The notes: generated by a model from the sequence alone, not told the origin. A stretch of 64,000 nt of DNA from CAYWMD01 sp964458575 (GCA_964458575.1 CAYWMD010000003.1:124001-188000); one strand, 5' to 3'. Shown: positions 24,967-33,362, numbered from the stretch's first letter. Numbers and translations are program-made.

Positions 24967-26034
24967 ATGGCCAAGCAACTTCGCTTTCCCACCTCCGTTG
25001 TTGGCTCATTGCCGCGACCGGCGCTGGTCCTCGATCTGATCAACGGCCACCCGCCGCTGCCGCCACCCGACTACGAGCGGGAAATGCAGGCGGCCATCCG
25101 TTACGCCGTGGCGTTGCAGGAACATGCGGGCATTGATGTCGTCACCGACGGCGAATGGTGGCGCAAATCCTACATCGGGGTGATCGCGGAACTGGCGCAC
25201 GGCTTTGAACTCGGCCAGGCGGCGGATGGCCGACCTTGGACGATCGTCAAGGAAAAACTCACGTCAAAAAAGCCGGGCTTCATCGCCAACGAAGTCAAAT
25301 TCCTGAAAACAGTCACCACGCGGCAGATCAAATCCACGCTGCCCTCGCCCGCACTGCTCGGCGAAAGAATGTGGAACGCGGAAACATCCAAAAAGGCCTA
25401 CCCGAAGTTGGAGGATTTCGTCCGCGCTTGTGTGCCGATTCTCCGGCGCGAACTGGAGTTGATTCGCGACGCCGGCGCCGACATCGCGCAGATAGACGAC
25501 CCGCATCTTTGCCTGTTCGTTGATCCGTCTGTACGCGCGAAGTATTCGGACCCGGACCAAGCCGCCGCATTTGCCGCCGACATGGTCAACGAACTCATCA
25601 GCGGCGTGAAGGGGATCAAGCTCGCGGTGCATCTGTGCCGGCGCGCCGGTGCGCGCGTGCGCGGCGAACATGCCCACGGCGGCGGCTACGGGCCGATTTT
25701 GCCGTTTTTAAATCAGTTGAAAGTCCATCATCTCACGATGGAATTCTCCACGCCGCAAGCCGCCGGTAACATGGGCGTGTTCAAGGAACTGCGCGAAGAT
25801 TTTGAAATCGGCTTCGGTTGCGTGGACGTGACCCCGGGGATGATTGATTCCGCCGAAGTCATCGCCCAGCGTGTGCGGCAAGCGCTGAAATTCGTCGCGC
25901 CGGAACGTATCACCTTGAATCCGGATTGCGGATTTGCTCCCGGTTCCGGCGCGGTGGTGAGTCTGGACGAAACCTATCGCAAGCTGTGCAACGAGGCCGA
26001 GGCCGCACGCCGGTTGCGGGAAGAATACAACTGA
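24967..26034 (+). CDS. MetE C-terminal-like zinc methyltransferase (UROD/MetE family)
   Basis: This is a 355-residue TIM-barrel protein starting MAKQLRFPTSVVGSLPRP. The barrel fits cobalamin-independent methionine synthase family II: DVVTDGEWWR at strand 2, GADIAQIDDPHLCLF, and the zinc ligands HLC (His and Cys in VHLCRR), Glu in HHLTMEFS, and Cys in LNPDCGFAPGSG. Full MetE is about 750 residues with a duplicated N-terminal half, which is absent here, as in archaeal and uncharacterised bacterial members. It may transfer a methyl group to a thiol or cleave a thioether. It lies 21 bases after the nucleotidyltransferase on the same strand. Confidence 0.85.
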   Translation: MAKQLRFPTSVVGSLPRPALVLDLINGHPPLPPPDYEREMQAAIRYAVALQEHAGIDVVTDGEWWRKSYIGVIAELAHGFELGQAADGRPWTIVKEKLTSKKPGFIANEVKFLKTVTTRQIKSTLPSPALLGERMWNAETSKKAYPKLEDFVRACVPILRRELELIRDAGADIAQIDDPHLCLFVDPSVRAKYSDPDQAAAFAADMVNELISGVKGIKLAVHLCRRAGARVRGEHAHGGGYGPILPFLNQLKVHHLTMEFSTPQAAGNMGVFKELREDFEIGFGCVDVTPGMIDSAEVIAQRVRQALKFVAPERITLNPDCGFAPGSGAVVSLDETYRKLCNEAEAARRLREEYN

Positions 26035-26071
26035 CTTTTGCCGGGTGGCATGAGACACTTGCTGCGTCGCA

Positions 26072-26911
26072 ATGCGCGACGTAGCTGTGAAAACAACCAA
26101 CCCAAACGCTGCCGCCGTCCAACTACGGAAACGCTCGCCCCTGCGTCCCAGGCTGGCCATCGTGCTGGGCAGCGGGTTTCATCATGTCCTCGCCGGGTTC
26201 GAGCCGGAGTGCAAAATCCCTTACGCGAAATTGCCGGGCTTTCCGCCGGTGGGCGTCAGCGGGCACGCGGGGGATTTGTATCTCGGAAAGCTGGGGGGCA
26301 CGCCGGTCTTGATCTTGAGCGGGCGCGCACATTTTTACGAGGGACATCCGATGGAGAGCGTGACATTCGCCGTGCGCGCCTTGGCGGCGTTCGGCATCCA
26401 CGATTTGCTGCTCACCAATGCGGCGGGCGGGATCAACCGGAAATTCCGCGCCGGCGATTTCATGGTGCTGACCGATCACATCAATCTTATGGGCGCCAAT
26501 CCCCTGCGCGGACCGGCAATCACCGGCCTGGCGCGGTTCGTGGATTTGACACGGGCGTACGACACAGAGTTGAGTTCCTTGCTGCGTCGGGCCGGGAAGC
26601 ATTGCGGATTAAAACTGCATCGCGGCGTTTATCTGGCGGTCAGCGGACCGAGCTACGAGACGCCGGCGGAGATTCGCGCCTTCGCCCGGCTCGGCGCGGA
26701 CGCCGTGGGCATGAGCACCGTGCCGGAAGCGATCGCGGCGCGGCAATGCGGCCTGCGCGTAGCCGGGTTGTCGTGCATCACAAATCTGGCCGCCGGCATC
26801 GGGAAAGCGCCGTTGTCGCACGCCGAGGTGCTGGAAACGGCCCAAAACGTGAAATGTCTGGCAGCCGACTTGCTCAAAAAATTTGCTGATTACTATGGCC
26901 GCAATCAATAA
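26072..26911 (+). CDS. Purine nucleoside phosphorylase, type I trimeric class
   Basis: This 279-residue enzyme would split purine nucleosides with phosphate to base and ribose-1-phosphate. The N-terminal phosphate loop is IVLGSGFHHVL, followed by VSGHAGDLYLGKLGG, LILSGRAHFYEGHP, LLTNAAGGINRKFRAGDFMV, and the base-binding YLAVSGPSYETPAEIRAF with DAVGMSTVPE. All match the PNP/MTAP class. The conserved Glu (SYETPAEI) and Met-Ser-Thr triad are in place; an Asn near CITNLAAG favours 6-oxopurines. It overlaps the cytidine deaminase gene by 17 bases, forming a nucleoside-salvage pair. Confidence 0.94.
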   Translation: MRDVAVKTTNPNAAAVQLRKRSPLRPRLAIVLGSGFHHVLAGFEPECKIPYAKLPGFPPVGVSGHAGDLYLGKLGGTPVLILSGRAHFYEGHPMESVTFAVRALAAFGIHDLLLTNAAGGINRKFRAGDFMVLTDHINLMGANPLRGPAITGLARFVDLTRAYDTELSSLLRRAGKHCGLKLHRGVYLAVSGPSYETPAEIRAFARLGADAVGMSTVPEAIAARQCGLRVAGLSCITNLAAGIGKAPLSHAEVLETAQNVKCLAADLLKKFADYYGRNQ

Positions 26912-27296
26912 ACGGGCCTTGGTGCGGGCGGCCAATCAGGCGCGCGCGCAGGCGGTGGCCCCGTATTCCAAATTCCGGGTCGGCGCCGCGCTGCTGACCC
27001 GGTCCGGCGAGATCATCGCGGGTGCAAATGTGGAGAGCGCGAGTTATGGTTTGACGTGTTGCGCGGAGCGGGTTGCCCTTTTCAAGGCGCTGACGAACGG
27101 ACGCCGGAACTTCGTCGCTGTGGCGGTGGTGGCACGAACGGCGGGCGGGCCGAAACCATGTGGTGCGTGCCGGCAATTGCTGGCCGAATACGCGCCCGGG
27201 GCCAAAGTGTTCATTGCCGACAGCCGGGCGCTGAACGCCATCAAGGTTTTTTCCGTCCAAAAACTGTTGCCCGTCGCCTTCCGGATGAAACCGTAG
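26895..27296 (+). CDS. cdd: Cytidine deaminase
   Basis: This 133-residue zinc enzyme would deaminate cytidine and deoxycytidine. I take ATG 26895 (MAAINKRALV) as the start, inside the end of the phosphorylase gene. The active site is complete: GANVESASYGLT places the substrate-binding Asn and Glu, CCAER gives the first zinc Cys and catalytic Glu, and KPCGACRQLLAEY supplies the two further zinc cysteines. Size matches the homotetrameric class. The coupling to purine nucleoside phosphorylase suggests a nucleoside catabolic or salvage unit. Confidence 0.95.
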   Translation: MAAINKRALVRAANQARAQAVAPYSKFRVGAALLTRSGEIIAGANVESASYGLTCCAERVALFKALTNGRRNFVAVAVVARTAGGPKPCGACRQLLAEYAPGAKVFIADSRALNAIKVFSVQKLLPVAFRMKP

Positions 27297-27355
27297 TGTT
27301 AAATAGAGAATCGCCGCCCGCGCTTTGCCGCCGGTAAGCCGCGAACGGGTCGTTG

Positions 27356-28849
27356 ATGAAGTCAGACGTGATTTATGATTTTGAAAACGCCGCCTGGCCA
27401 GCCCTGCTGGTGGACGGCGCGGGGAATGTTGTTGGTGCCAATCACGCGGCCACCAACACGTTCGGGACGACGTTGACGGCGGAGGCGCCAAAACTTGCCG
27501 CCCTTTGGGCACCGGACAACTGCCTCACCGTGGAAAAGTTTCTGAAGGACGGGGCCGCCGCGCTGGCGCCGCTCACCCCGCTCAAACTGTCATTGCCGGC
27601 GGGACCAAAAACTTTTTCCGCGCTGGTGGGTTTGCACACACGGGAAGGAGCACGCTTCGTGTCGCTGCAACTGCTCCCGGACATTACGGAACTCGCCGGC
27701 GCGAGACCCGCGGTCGCGGATGCCGGGCTGGCCCACAAACAAAAACTCGACTGCGCCCTGCAACTGGCCCGTTCGGTGGCGCTGGACTTCAACAACGCGC
27801 TGACCAGCGTCCTGGGCTACACGTCGCTCATGTTGAGCAAGGCCGAAGCGGCGCACCCCTGGCGACGCACCCTGCTGGAGATCGAGAAATCCGCGGCGAA
27901 GGCGGCGGAGGTGGCCGCGGACCTCGCGGCATTCAGCTTGCAGGAAAAAGAGCCGCGCGCTCAGACCGCCGGAAACATCAACATCGTGCTGCAACGGTGC
28001 GTCGAGTTCTTCAAGAATTCGAGCAAGGAGCCGACCGAATGGAACGTTCAGTTGGACCGCCGCCTCCTGGCCGCGAAGTTTGACGAGGCCAAGATCCAGC
28101 AAGCGTTCACAAAGATACTTGAAAATGCCGTTGAGGCGCTCAAGGAACACGGGCGCGTCGGTGTGCAGACACGCAACGTGGATCTCGCCGAAGCGACCCA
28201 GGATCGCAATGCCAAACTGGCCGCGGGCGGCTATGTGTGCGCCGAGATCTCGGACAACGGACGCGGCATTGAGCCGGACGTGCTGCCACGCATTTTTGAA
28301 CCGTTCTTCACGACAAAGAAAGGTCCCCACCGCGGCCTCGGCCTGGCCTGGGTGTATGGTATTGTCACGAATCACGGGGGCGGCGTAGCGGTTTCAAGCC
28401 AGCCGGACGTTGGCACCTCGGTGCGCGTTTACCTGCCGGCCGAAAAGAGCATGGTCAAGGACAGCGCGCACACCAGCGACGACCTGACCGGCAACCAAAC
28501 GATCCTGATGGTGGACGATGAGGACCTGCTGCTGACGATGGGTGAGACAATCCTTTCTTCCTACGGTTACCGCGTCCTCACCGCGAACAGCGGGCAGAAG
28601 GCCCTGGAAATCATTTCCAAGAGCGAAAAACCAATTGATCTGCTCATCACCGACCTGGTGATGCCGGTCATGAGCGGGCGGGAACTGGCGGAACAGGTGC
28701 GCCGGCTGTCACCCCGCACGCGCGTTATGAGCACGAGCGGCTACGTCTGGCCGGGCAACAAACACGAAAAGGCCACCTACCTGCAAAAACCCTTCACCAC
28801 CCAGGAATTGCTGATGAAGGTAAAGCTCGTTCTCCACCCCTCATCTTAG
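27356..28849 (+). CDS. Hybrid histidine-kinase-like protein lacking the phospho-accepting histidine
   Basis: This 497-residue soluble protein has an N-terminal PAS-like region (residues about 1-110), a DHp-like helix pair, a HATPase_c domain and a C-terminal receiver. In the DHp helix the usual H-D-F-N-N motif reads L-D-F-N-N: codon CTG at 27782-27784 encodes Leu where His would accept the phosphate. The ATPase boxes look intact (NAVEAL, ISDNGRGIE, FEPFFTTKKGPHRGLGLAWV). The receiver has its acidic pair, the phosphorylatable Asp in LLITDLVMP and the conserved Lys in LQKPF. It may act as a phosphatase, a scaffold, or a receiver controlled by another kinase. The ATG at 27356 follows a TTG that could also start translation. 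Confidence 0.85.
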   Translation: MKSDVIYDFENAAWPALLVDGAGNVVGANHAATNTFGTTLTAEAPKLAALWAPDNCLTVEKFLKDGAAALAPLTPLKLSLPAGPKTFSALVGLHTREGARFVSLQLLPDITELAGARPAVADAGLAHKQKLDCALQLARSVALDFNNALTSVLGYTSLMLSKAEAAHPWRRTLLEIEKSAAKAAEVAADLAAFSLQEKEPRAQTAGNINIVLQRCVEFFKNSSKEPTEWNVQLDRRLLAAKFDEAKIQQAFTKILENAVEALKEHGRVGVQTRNVDLAEATQDRNAKLAAGGYVCAEISDNGRGIEPDVLPRIFEPFFTTKKGPHRGLGLAWVYGIVTNHGGGVAVSSQPDVGTSVRVYLPAEKSMVKDSAHTSDDLTGNQTILMVDDEDLLLTMGETILSSYGYRVLTANSGQKALEIISKSEKPIDLLITDLVMPVMSGRELAEQVRRLSPRTRVMSTSGYVWPGNKHEKATYLQKPFTTQELLMKVKLVLHPSS

Positions 28850-28878
28850 GTTCTGTGATAAAGACAGTTGACTATTAG

Positions 28879-28891
28879 ATAGAAATTCTAT
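28879..28891. promoter_or_regulatory. Perfect dyad upstream of the LysR gene, candidate autoregulatory site
   Basis: ATAGAA-A-TTCTAT is a perfect 6+1+6 palindrome centred on 28885, 12 bases before the ATG of the LysR-type gene. Its AT...AT ends and spacing fit the loose T-N11-A rule of LysR binding sites. A TTGACT sequence at 28868-28873 could be a -35 element. The site lies in the only A/T-rich gap between two GC-rich genes. Confidence 0.45.
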
Positions 28892-28902
28892 TCACTGTCC
28901 TT

Positions 28903-29787
28903 ATGCAAATTGAAAGCTTGAAAGTCTTCTGTGACCTGACTGAAACAGAGAGTTTCACCAAGGCCGCCCAAATCAACGGCGTGACCCAGTCCGCGGTCAG
29001 CCAGCAAATCAGTTCGCTGGAGCGCAACTTCAAGTCGCTCCTCATCGAGCGCAGCAAGAAGAAGTTCCGGCTCACGCGTGAAGGCCAGGTCTTGTATGAT
29101 TACAGCAAGCAGATCATTCAGACCTTTGATGCGCTGCACAGTAAACTTCAGGAGATCAAGGACATCATTTCCGGCACCATCCGGGTGGCCACCATCTACA
29201 GTATCGGGCTCCATGATTTGCCCCCTTACATCAAACGCTTCCTTAAAGATTATCCGACCGTCCATGTCCACGTCGAATACCGTCGCTCCAACCAGGTGTA
29301 TGAAGATGTGCTCGGGAACGTCGTGGATCTGGGCCTGGTTGCCTACCCCCAAAAGGACGCCAAGCTCGAGATTATTCCGTTGCGAAAAGATCCCCTGGTG
29401 TTGATTTGTCACCCTCACCATCCCTTCGCCAAACAGAAATCCATCCGCCTCAAGAGCATCGCCGGTCAAAAGTTCGTTGGCTTCGAACCGGACATCCCCA
29501 CGCGCAAGGCGCTGGACAAAATCCTGCGCGAGCACGGTGTCGAAGTGAATAACGTGATGGAGTTTGACAACATCGAAACCGTGAAACGCGCGGTGGAAAT
29601 TGATGCGGGCATCTCGATCGTGCCGTCCGGTACCATCCAGCAGGAAATTTCTAAACAAACCCTCGCCGCAGTGCAACTCGACGACGAGGACTTCTTCCGG
29701 CCGCTGGCCGCGATTTACAAGAAGAACAAGGTGCTCTCGCCGGCCATGCGCCAGTTCCTGACGATTATCAAGGACGGAAGCAAATAA
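28903..29787 (+). CDS. LysR-type transcriptional regulator (CysB/CbbR-like)
   Basis: This is a 294-residue regulator. The winged HTH occupies residues 1-60 (LKVFCDLTETESFTKAAQIN then GVTQSAVSQQISSLERNF). A linker helix (about 60-90) leads to a periplasmic-binding-protein-like effector domain with a first lobe GTIRVATIYSIGLHDLPPYI and second-lobe region KFVGFEPDIPTRKALDKIL. The domain layout resembles CysB/CbbR members that sense small anions or metabolites. It is preceded by a perfect dyad (28879-28891), consistent with autoregulation. The neighbouring kinase-like gene ends 53 bases upstream and the CoaB-like gene is convergent. Target genes are not evident. Confidence 0.92.
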   Translation: MQIESLKVFCDLTETESFTKAAQINGVTQSAVSQQISSLERNFKSLLIERSKKKFRLTREGQVLYDYSKQIIQTFDALHSKLQEIKDIISGTIRVATIYSIGLHDLPPYIKRFLKDYPTVHVHVEYRRSNQVYEDVLGNVVDLGLVAYPQKDAKLEIIPLRKDPLVLICHPHHPFAKQKSIRLKSIAGQKFVGFEPDIPTRKALDKILREHGVEVNNVMEFDNIETVKRAVEIDAGISIVPSGTIQQEISKQTLAAVQLDDEDFFRPLAAIYKKNKVLSPAMRQFLTIIKDGSK

Positions 29788-29800
29788 TTCGGCCTGGGCA

Positions 29801-30454
29801 TCAGGAGTCCAATACAGATTCCAGTGCAGCAAACAGCGCAGCCTTGTCTGGCACGTGCTTGGGTTGCCTTCCTCCGGTCATGACGAGCCCGAACCCGACT
29901 CCGTAAGCCGGCCCGTTGGCCACACACGCGTCGGTGCGGCACGTCGCGATCTGCTCGTCGGCAGCGCGCAGAACGCTGGCGCGGTCGCCGTCCACCTCGT
30001 ATTTCCAACCGATCAGCCGGGCGCGGGGATACCAAAGCCGCAGCTCCAAAATAATTTTGGCTGTCGGCAACAGTTCGGCCATCAGCGTTCCCTGACGCGT
30101 AGAAAGCTTGCCCGATTTGATTTCGTCTAGTTCACCCGACGGCAACCGCCGCCAGATTTTGCCAAATGTGAAGTCGCTGACGGCCGCAGCGTGAAACACG
30201 GCGCCGATGTCGTGTTCTGCCAGCGCCCGCAGCCGTTCGCGCAGGTTTTCGGTCGTTGTGAACACTTGCAGCTGTTGTGCGCGGCGCTCGCCGTGGTGGG
30301 TGGCTTGTTCGCCGAGGAGCAATGTGACCTGATGTCCCCGCCCGGCGAGAAAATTGGCGAGTTCCGTGCCGAGCCGGCCGGAGGAAAAATTCGTGAGCCG
30401 ACGGACATTGTCCATCTTCTCGTATGTCGGCCCGGCGGTGACGATGCAGTTCAT
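29801..30454 (-). CDS. Stand-alone phosphopantothenate-cysteine ligase domain (CoaB-like)
   Basis: This 217-residue protein corresponds to the CoaB half of the usual CoaBC fusion, which joins phosphopantothenate and cysteine with CTP (or ATP) in coenzyme A synthesis. It starts with the CoaB signature VTAGPTYEKMDNVRRLTNFSSGRLG and continues with a Rossmann strand (VTLLLGEQ), HAAAVSDFTF, and a lysine-rich segment EIKSGKLS in the position of the conserved KI.S. loop. The C-terminal dimer region includes LIGWKYEVDG. No CoaC flavoprotein decarboxylase is in the window, so it may be encoded elsewhere. It starts 3 bases after the hydrolase gene upstream, implying an operon. Confidence 0.87.
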   Translation of the reverse strand: MNCIVTAGPTYEKMDNVRRLTNFSSGRLGTELANFLAGRGHQVTLLLGEQATHHGERRAQQLQVFTTTENLRERLRALAEHDIGAVFHAAAVSDFTFGKIWRRLPSGELDEIKSGKLSTRQGTLMAELLPTAKIILELRLWYPRARLIGWKYEVDGDRASVLRAADEQIATCRTDACVANGPAYGVGFGLVMTGGRQPKHVPDKAALFAALESVLDS

Positions 30455-30457
30455 GGA

Positions 30458-31159
30458 CTAAGTTTTCTCCGGCCACTCGAAACCGTAAAGCTTCGCGAAG
30501 CGCCGGCGGTGCAATGCGCCGTCCAGATAATCGTAATGCGACGGCACAATCCAGCGCGGATTTAATTGCCGGACCTTCGCGATGCTTGCGGGAAAAAGTT
30601 CCGGAACACTGTTCAAAATGGCCGGCGGCTTGTGGACGTTAAAGCAGTAGCTGGCAAACAAGTCGCCGCTGAACAGCAAATCCTGTTTCGCGCTGTAAAA
30701 GCCGCAATGGCCCGCCGTGTGGCCGGGCAGATGCACGACGCGCAAACCGCCCCAGAACGCAAGCTCCTGTCCGTCCGCCAGAAACTCATCAATCGTCGCC
30801 GCGCGATAACGGAACAAAAAGCGTCCGCCCGCCTCCAGCCGGCCGCACCAACGGGTGACGCCGGTGTAGGGATAAGTTCCGGCAACATGCAGCGCTTCCC
30901 CGGCATGAGCATAAACCTTCGCGCCCGACCATTGCTTGAGCCACGCGAGATTGCCCGCGTGGTCGAGATGGCCATGCGTGAGCAGAATCGCTTTGATCGA
31001 ATCCAGCCTCAGGCCCAGCCGGCGCACCAGCCGCTGGATGAAAAACGGCTCGCCGACCATTCCCGTGTCAATCATCACACTTGCATCGCCGTCCTCGAGC
31101 AGATGGCAACAACCCATGATGCCGCGGATGGAATGGAGCTTGGCCGGGACGTTGCGCAC
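30458..31159 (-). CDS. Metallo-beta-lactamase-fold hydrolase
   Basis: This is a 233-residue soluble MBL-fold hydrolase starting at GTG 31159. The metal-binding motif is complete: LTHGHLDHAGN gives H-x-H-x-D-H, VHLPGHTAGHCGF holds the third histidine, LLFSGDLFASY the bridging Asp, and IVPSHYDYLDG the last His. These are the ligands of a di-zinc (or iron) site of glyoxalase-II/RNase Z-like proteins. A substrate cannot be named. It overlaps no gene but is 3 bases from the CoaB-like gene, so both are probably on one transcript. It is divergent from the Hsp70 gene, 85 bases away. Confidence 0.88.
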   Translation of the reverse strand: MRNVPAKLHSIRGIMGCCHLLEDGDASVMIDTGMVGEPFFIQRLVRRLGLRLDSIKAILLTHGHLDHAGNLAWLKQWSGAKVYAHAGEALHVAGTYPYTGVTRWCGRLEAGGRFLFRYRAATIDEFLADGQELAFWGGLRVVHLPGHTAGHCGFYSAKQDLLFSGDLFASYCFNVHKPPAILNSVPELFPASIAKVRQLNPRWIVPSHYDYLDGALHRRRFAKLYGFEWPEKT

Positions 31160-31244
31160 ATGAAATGAATATCACTGGCCTCGTCTTCGAGAAAGAATTT
31201 CGTGTTCATTCGCGTGGCTTCGTGGTTCAGAATGACCCGCACAC

Positions 31245-33185
31245 ATGAGCAAAATTGTCGGCATAGATTTGGGCACAACCAATTCGCTGGTGGCTAGCGT
31301 GGACTCCGGCATCCCGCTGGTCCTCGCGGATTCCGAAGGACGGCGGCTCACCCCGTCGGTCGTCCATTTTCCCACTCGCGACGGTGAACCGGTCGTTGGC
31401 CACGCGGCCAACCGCGTGCGCGTCGTGAAGCCGGCGGAAACGGTTTATTCCGTAAAGCGGTTCATCGGACGGCGCGGCGCGGATGTTTCGCAGGAGGAGA
31501 TGCTCGTCACGTATCCCGTCGAGGGCAGGGGCGGTGGGCCGGTGAAAATGAAGATTCACGACCGCGAATTCTCGCCGGAGGAAATCTCCGCCGCGGTTTT
31601 GAAGAAACTCAAGCATGACGCCGAAACGGCGCTGGGGGAAACCGTCACGCGCGCCGTCGTCACCGTGCCCGCGTATTTCAACGACGCGCAACGTACCGCG
31701 ACGAAGCGTGCCGGTGAACTGGCGGGTTTCACCGTCGAACGGATCATCAACGAACCAACCGCCGCCGCGCTGGCCTACGGGTTGGACAAGCTCAAGGAGA
31801 AATCGAAGATCGCCGTTTACGATCTCGGTGGCGGGACGTTTGATCTCTCGATTTTGGAACTGACGGAGGGTGTGTTTCAGGTGCTCGCAACCAATGGCAA
31901 CACGCGGTTGGGGGGGGATGATCTGGACAAGCGGCTCGTGGATTTCCTGGTTGAAAAAATCGCTGTGGCAGGTGGGCCATCGCTCGTGGGACAGGCGTCG
32001 CGCCTGTCCTACGCCGAAGACTTGGCGGCGCTCTCCCGCATTCGCGAGGTCGCCGAAGCCGCCAAGATCAAACTCTCCACCGAAACCGAAGTCGAAGTCA
32101 CGCTGCCGTTCCTCGCCCCGGATTTCAGCTTCAGCTACACCCTCACGCGCGCCGAACTGGAGCATCTCACCCGCGACCTCATCCAACGCACACGGGAACA
32201 CTGTCTGCGGGCGCTGGCGGACGCGAAACTGGAAGCCAGCGACCTCAACCAGGTCATCCTCGTGGGTGGACAGACCCGGATGCCGCTGGTGCGAAAAATC
32301 GTGAGCGAATGGTTCGGCTGCTCGGAGTTCGAGGAAACGCGCGGCGACCTTCGGCTCGGCTCCGACTATCACAAGTCCAAAGGGCCGATCCTCAACACCG
32401 CGCAGAATCCCGATGAGGCCGTGGCCCTCGGCGCCGCCATCCAAGCCGCGATTCTGTCCGGCGAATTCCAGCATCTGCTCCTGCTGGACGTCACGCCGTT
32501 GTCACTCGGCCTGGAAACGTTTGGCGGCTTGATGAACGTCATCATCCCGCGCAACTCGACCATCCCCGTGAAGGCGGGCGAAATGTTTACCACCGCCGTG
32601 GACAATCAGCGTTCAATGCTCATCCAGGTTTTACAGGGCGAACGTGAACGGGCGAAAGACAACTGGCCGCTGGGCAGGTTCACACTGGACTTCGAGCCCG
32701 CGCCGCGCGGCGTGCCCCGCGTGGGCGTGCAATTTGAGATTGATGCCAACGGGATTCTCCACGTCCTGGCGCGCGATACGAAGACCGGTCGGGAAAAAAT
32801 TGTGGAGATGAAATCCGCCGTGGACGTGGACGACGCGGTGGTGCAGCAGATGGTCGAGGAATCCGTCGCACACGCCTTCGCGGACCTGGCGGCCCGACGC
32901 TGGGTCGAGGCCAAATTGAAGGCGACCGAGCTGCTTTCCGGCACGCGCAAGGGCTTGGCCGATGGCGGCGCGGAACTGGAGCCGGGTGACCGAACACGGA
33001 TCGAAGCCGCACTCGCCAGCGTGGAGACTACGCTGGCCGCCGAAAACCCCGAAACCAAGACCGGCGACGCCAAGCAACTACAGTCCGCCTGCGCCGCATT
33101 GGACGAAGCCACGCGAACCCTTGCGGATCTGCTTCTGGACCGCGCGATGGAGGCCATGCTCCGCAAACGGGGGTTGATCCATTGA
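31245..33185 (+). CDS. Hsp70-family chaperone (DnaK/HscA-like)
   Basis: This 646-residue protein opens with the ATPase phosphate loop IVGIDLGTTNSLVA and continues with VTVPAYFNDAQRTATKRAGE, the second phosphate loop VYDLGGGTFDLSIL and the adenosine motif VILVGGQTRMPLV. The substrate domain holds DVTPLSLGLETFGG, and an EEVD-less C-terminal lid follows. It is not accompanied by DnaJ or GrpE, and the TFGGLMNVIIPRNSTIP-PV pattern is like HscA and secondary DnaK paralogues of Verrucomicrobia, so I do not assign dnaK. Residues 248-256 (VGQASRLSY) are a translated palindromic repeat inserted in the nucleotide-binding domain. It is otherwise complete. Confidence 0.93.
   Translation: MSKIVGIDLGTTNSLVASVDSGIPLVLADSEGRRLTPSVVHFPTRDGEPVVGHAANRVRVVKPAETVYSVKRFIGRRGADVSQEEMLVTYPVEGRGGGPVKMKIHDREFSPEEISAAVLKKLKHDAETALGETVTRAVVTVPAYFNDAQRTATKRAGELAGFTVERIINEPTAAALAYGLDKLKEKSKIAVYDLGGGTFDLSILELTEGVFQVLATNGNTRLGGDDLDKRLVDFLVEKIAVAGGPSLVGQASRLSYAEDLAALSRIREVAEAAKIKLSTETEVEVTLPFLAPDFSFSYTLTRAELEHLTRDLIQRTREHCLRALADAKLEASDLNQVILVGGQTRMPLVRKIVSEWFGCSEFEETRGDLRLGSDYHKSKGPILNTAQNPDEAVALGAAIQAAILSGEFQHLLLLDVTPLSLGLETFGGLMNVIIPRNSTIPVKAGEMFTTAVDNQRSMLIQVLQGERERAKDNWPLGRFTLDFEPAPRGVPRVGVQFEIDANGILHVLARDTKTGREKIVEMKSAVDVDDAVVQQMVEESVAHAFADLAARRWVEAKLKATELLSGTRKGLADGGAELEPGDRTRIEAALASVETTLAAENPETKTGDAKQLQSACAALDEATRTLADLLLDRAMEAMLRKRGLIH
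31986..32012. repeat. Short palindromic repeat GGACAGGCG-TCG-CGCCTGTCC inside the Hsp70 gene
   Basis: A perfect 9-bp stem with 3-base loop (GGACAGGCG at 31989-31997, CGCCTGTCC at 32001-32009) is flanked by GT and TAC. The 27-base unit GTG...TAC is exactly nine codons in phase with the Hsp70 frame. It encodes VGQASRLSY in a place where DnaK proteins usually have a GIDL.KD-type segment followed by the LS/AL..IREVAE helix. It has the look of a dispersed repeat, though only one copy is visible here. Confidence 0.75.
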
Positions 33186-33197
33186 AGCAGACGGCGA

Positions 33198-33362
33198 TTA
33201 GGGATTGACGAACCGTATGCTGCTCATCATCCAAAACAGGAGCGCTACCACGGCCAGCAACAGGATGAGAAAGCAAAACGCGAAGACCAGAGGACGGTTC
33301 GCCCTGACATACCGCCGCCATTTGTGCCCCTTACGATGTGGGTGCGGTTGCACGCTCAGCAT
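33198..33362 (-). CDS. Small single-pass membrane protein
   Basis: This is a 54-residue protein from ATG 33362-33360 with a basic N-terminus (HPHRKGHKWRRYVRANRP), one strong transmembrane helix (LVFAFCFLILLLAVVALLFW) and a short tail. The basic-inside rule places the N-terminus in the cytoplasm. A TTG 27 bases upstream is an alternative start. It lies convergent to the Hsp70 gene, 12 bases away, and divergent from the EboD-like gene. The hydrophobic run bounded by charged ends argues for a real gene, but the homology evidence is only my reading. Confidence 0.5.
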   Translation of the reverse strand: MLSVQPHPHRKGHKWRRYVRANRPLVFAFCFLILLLAVVALLFWMMSSIRFVNP

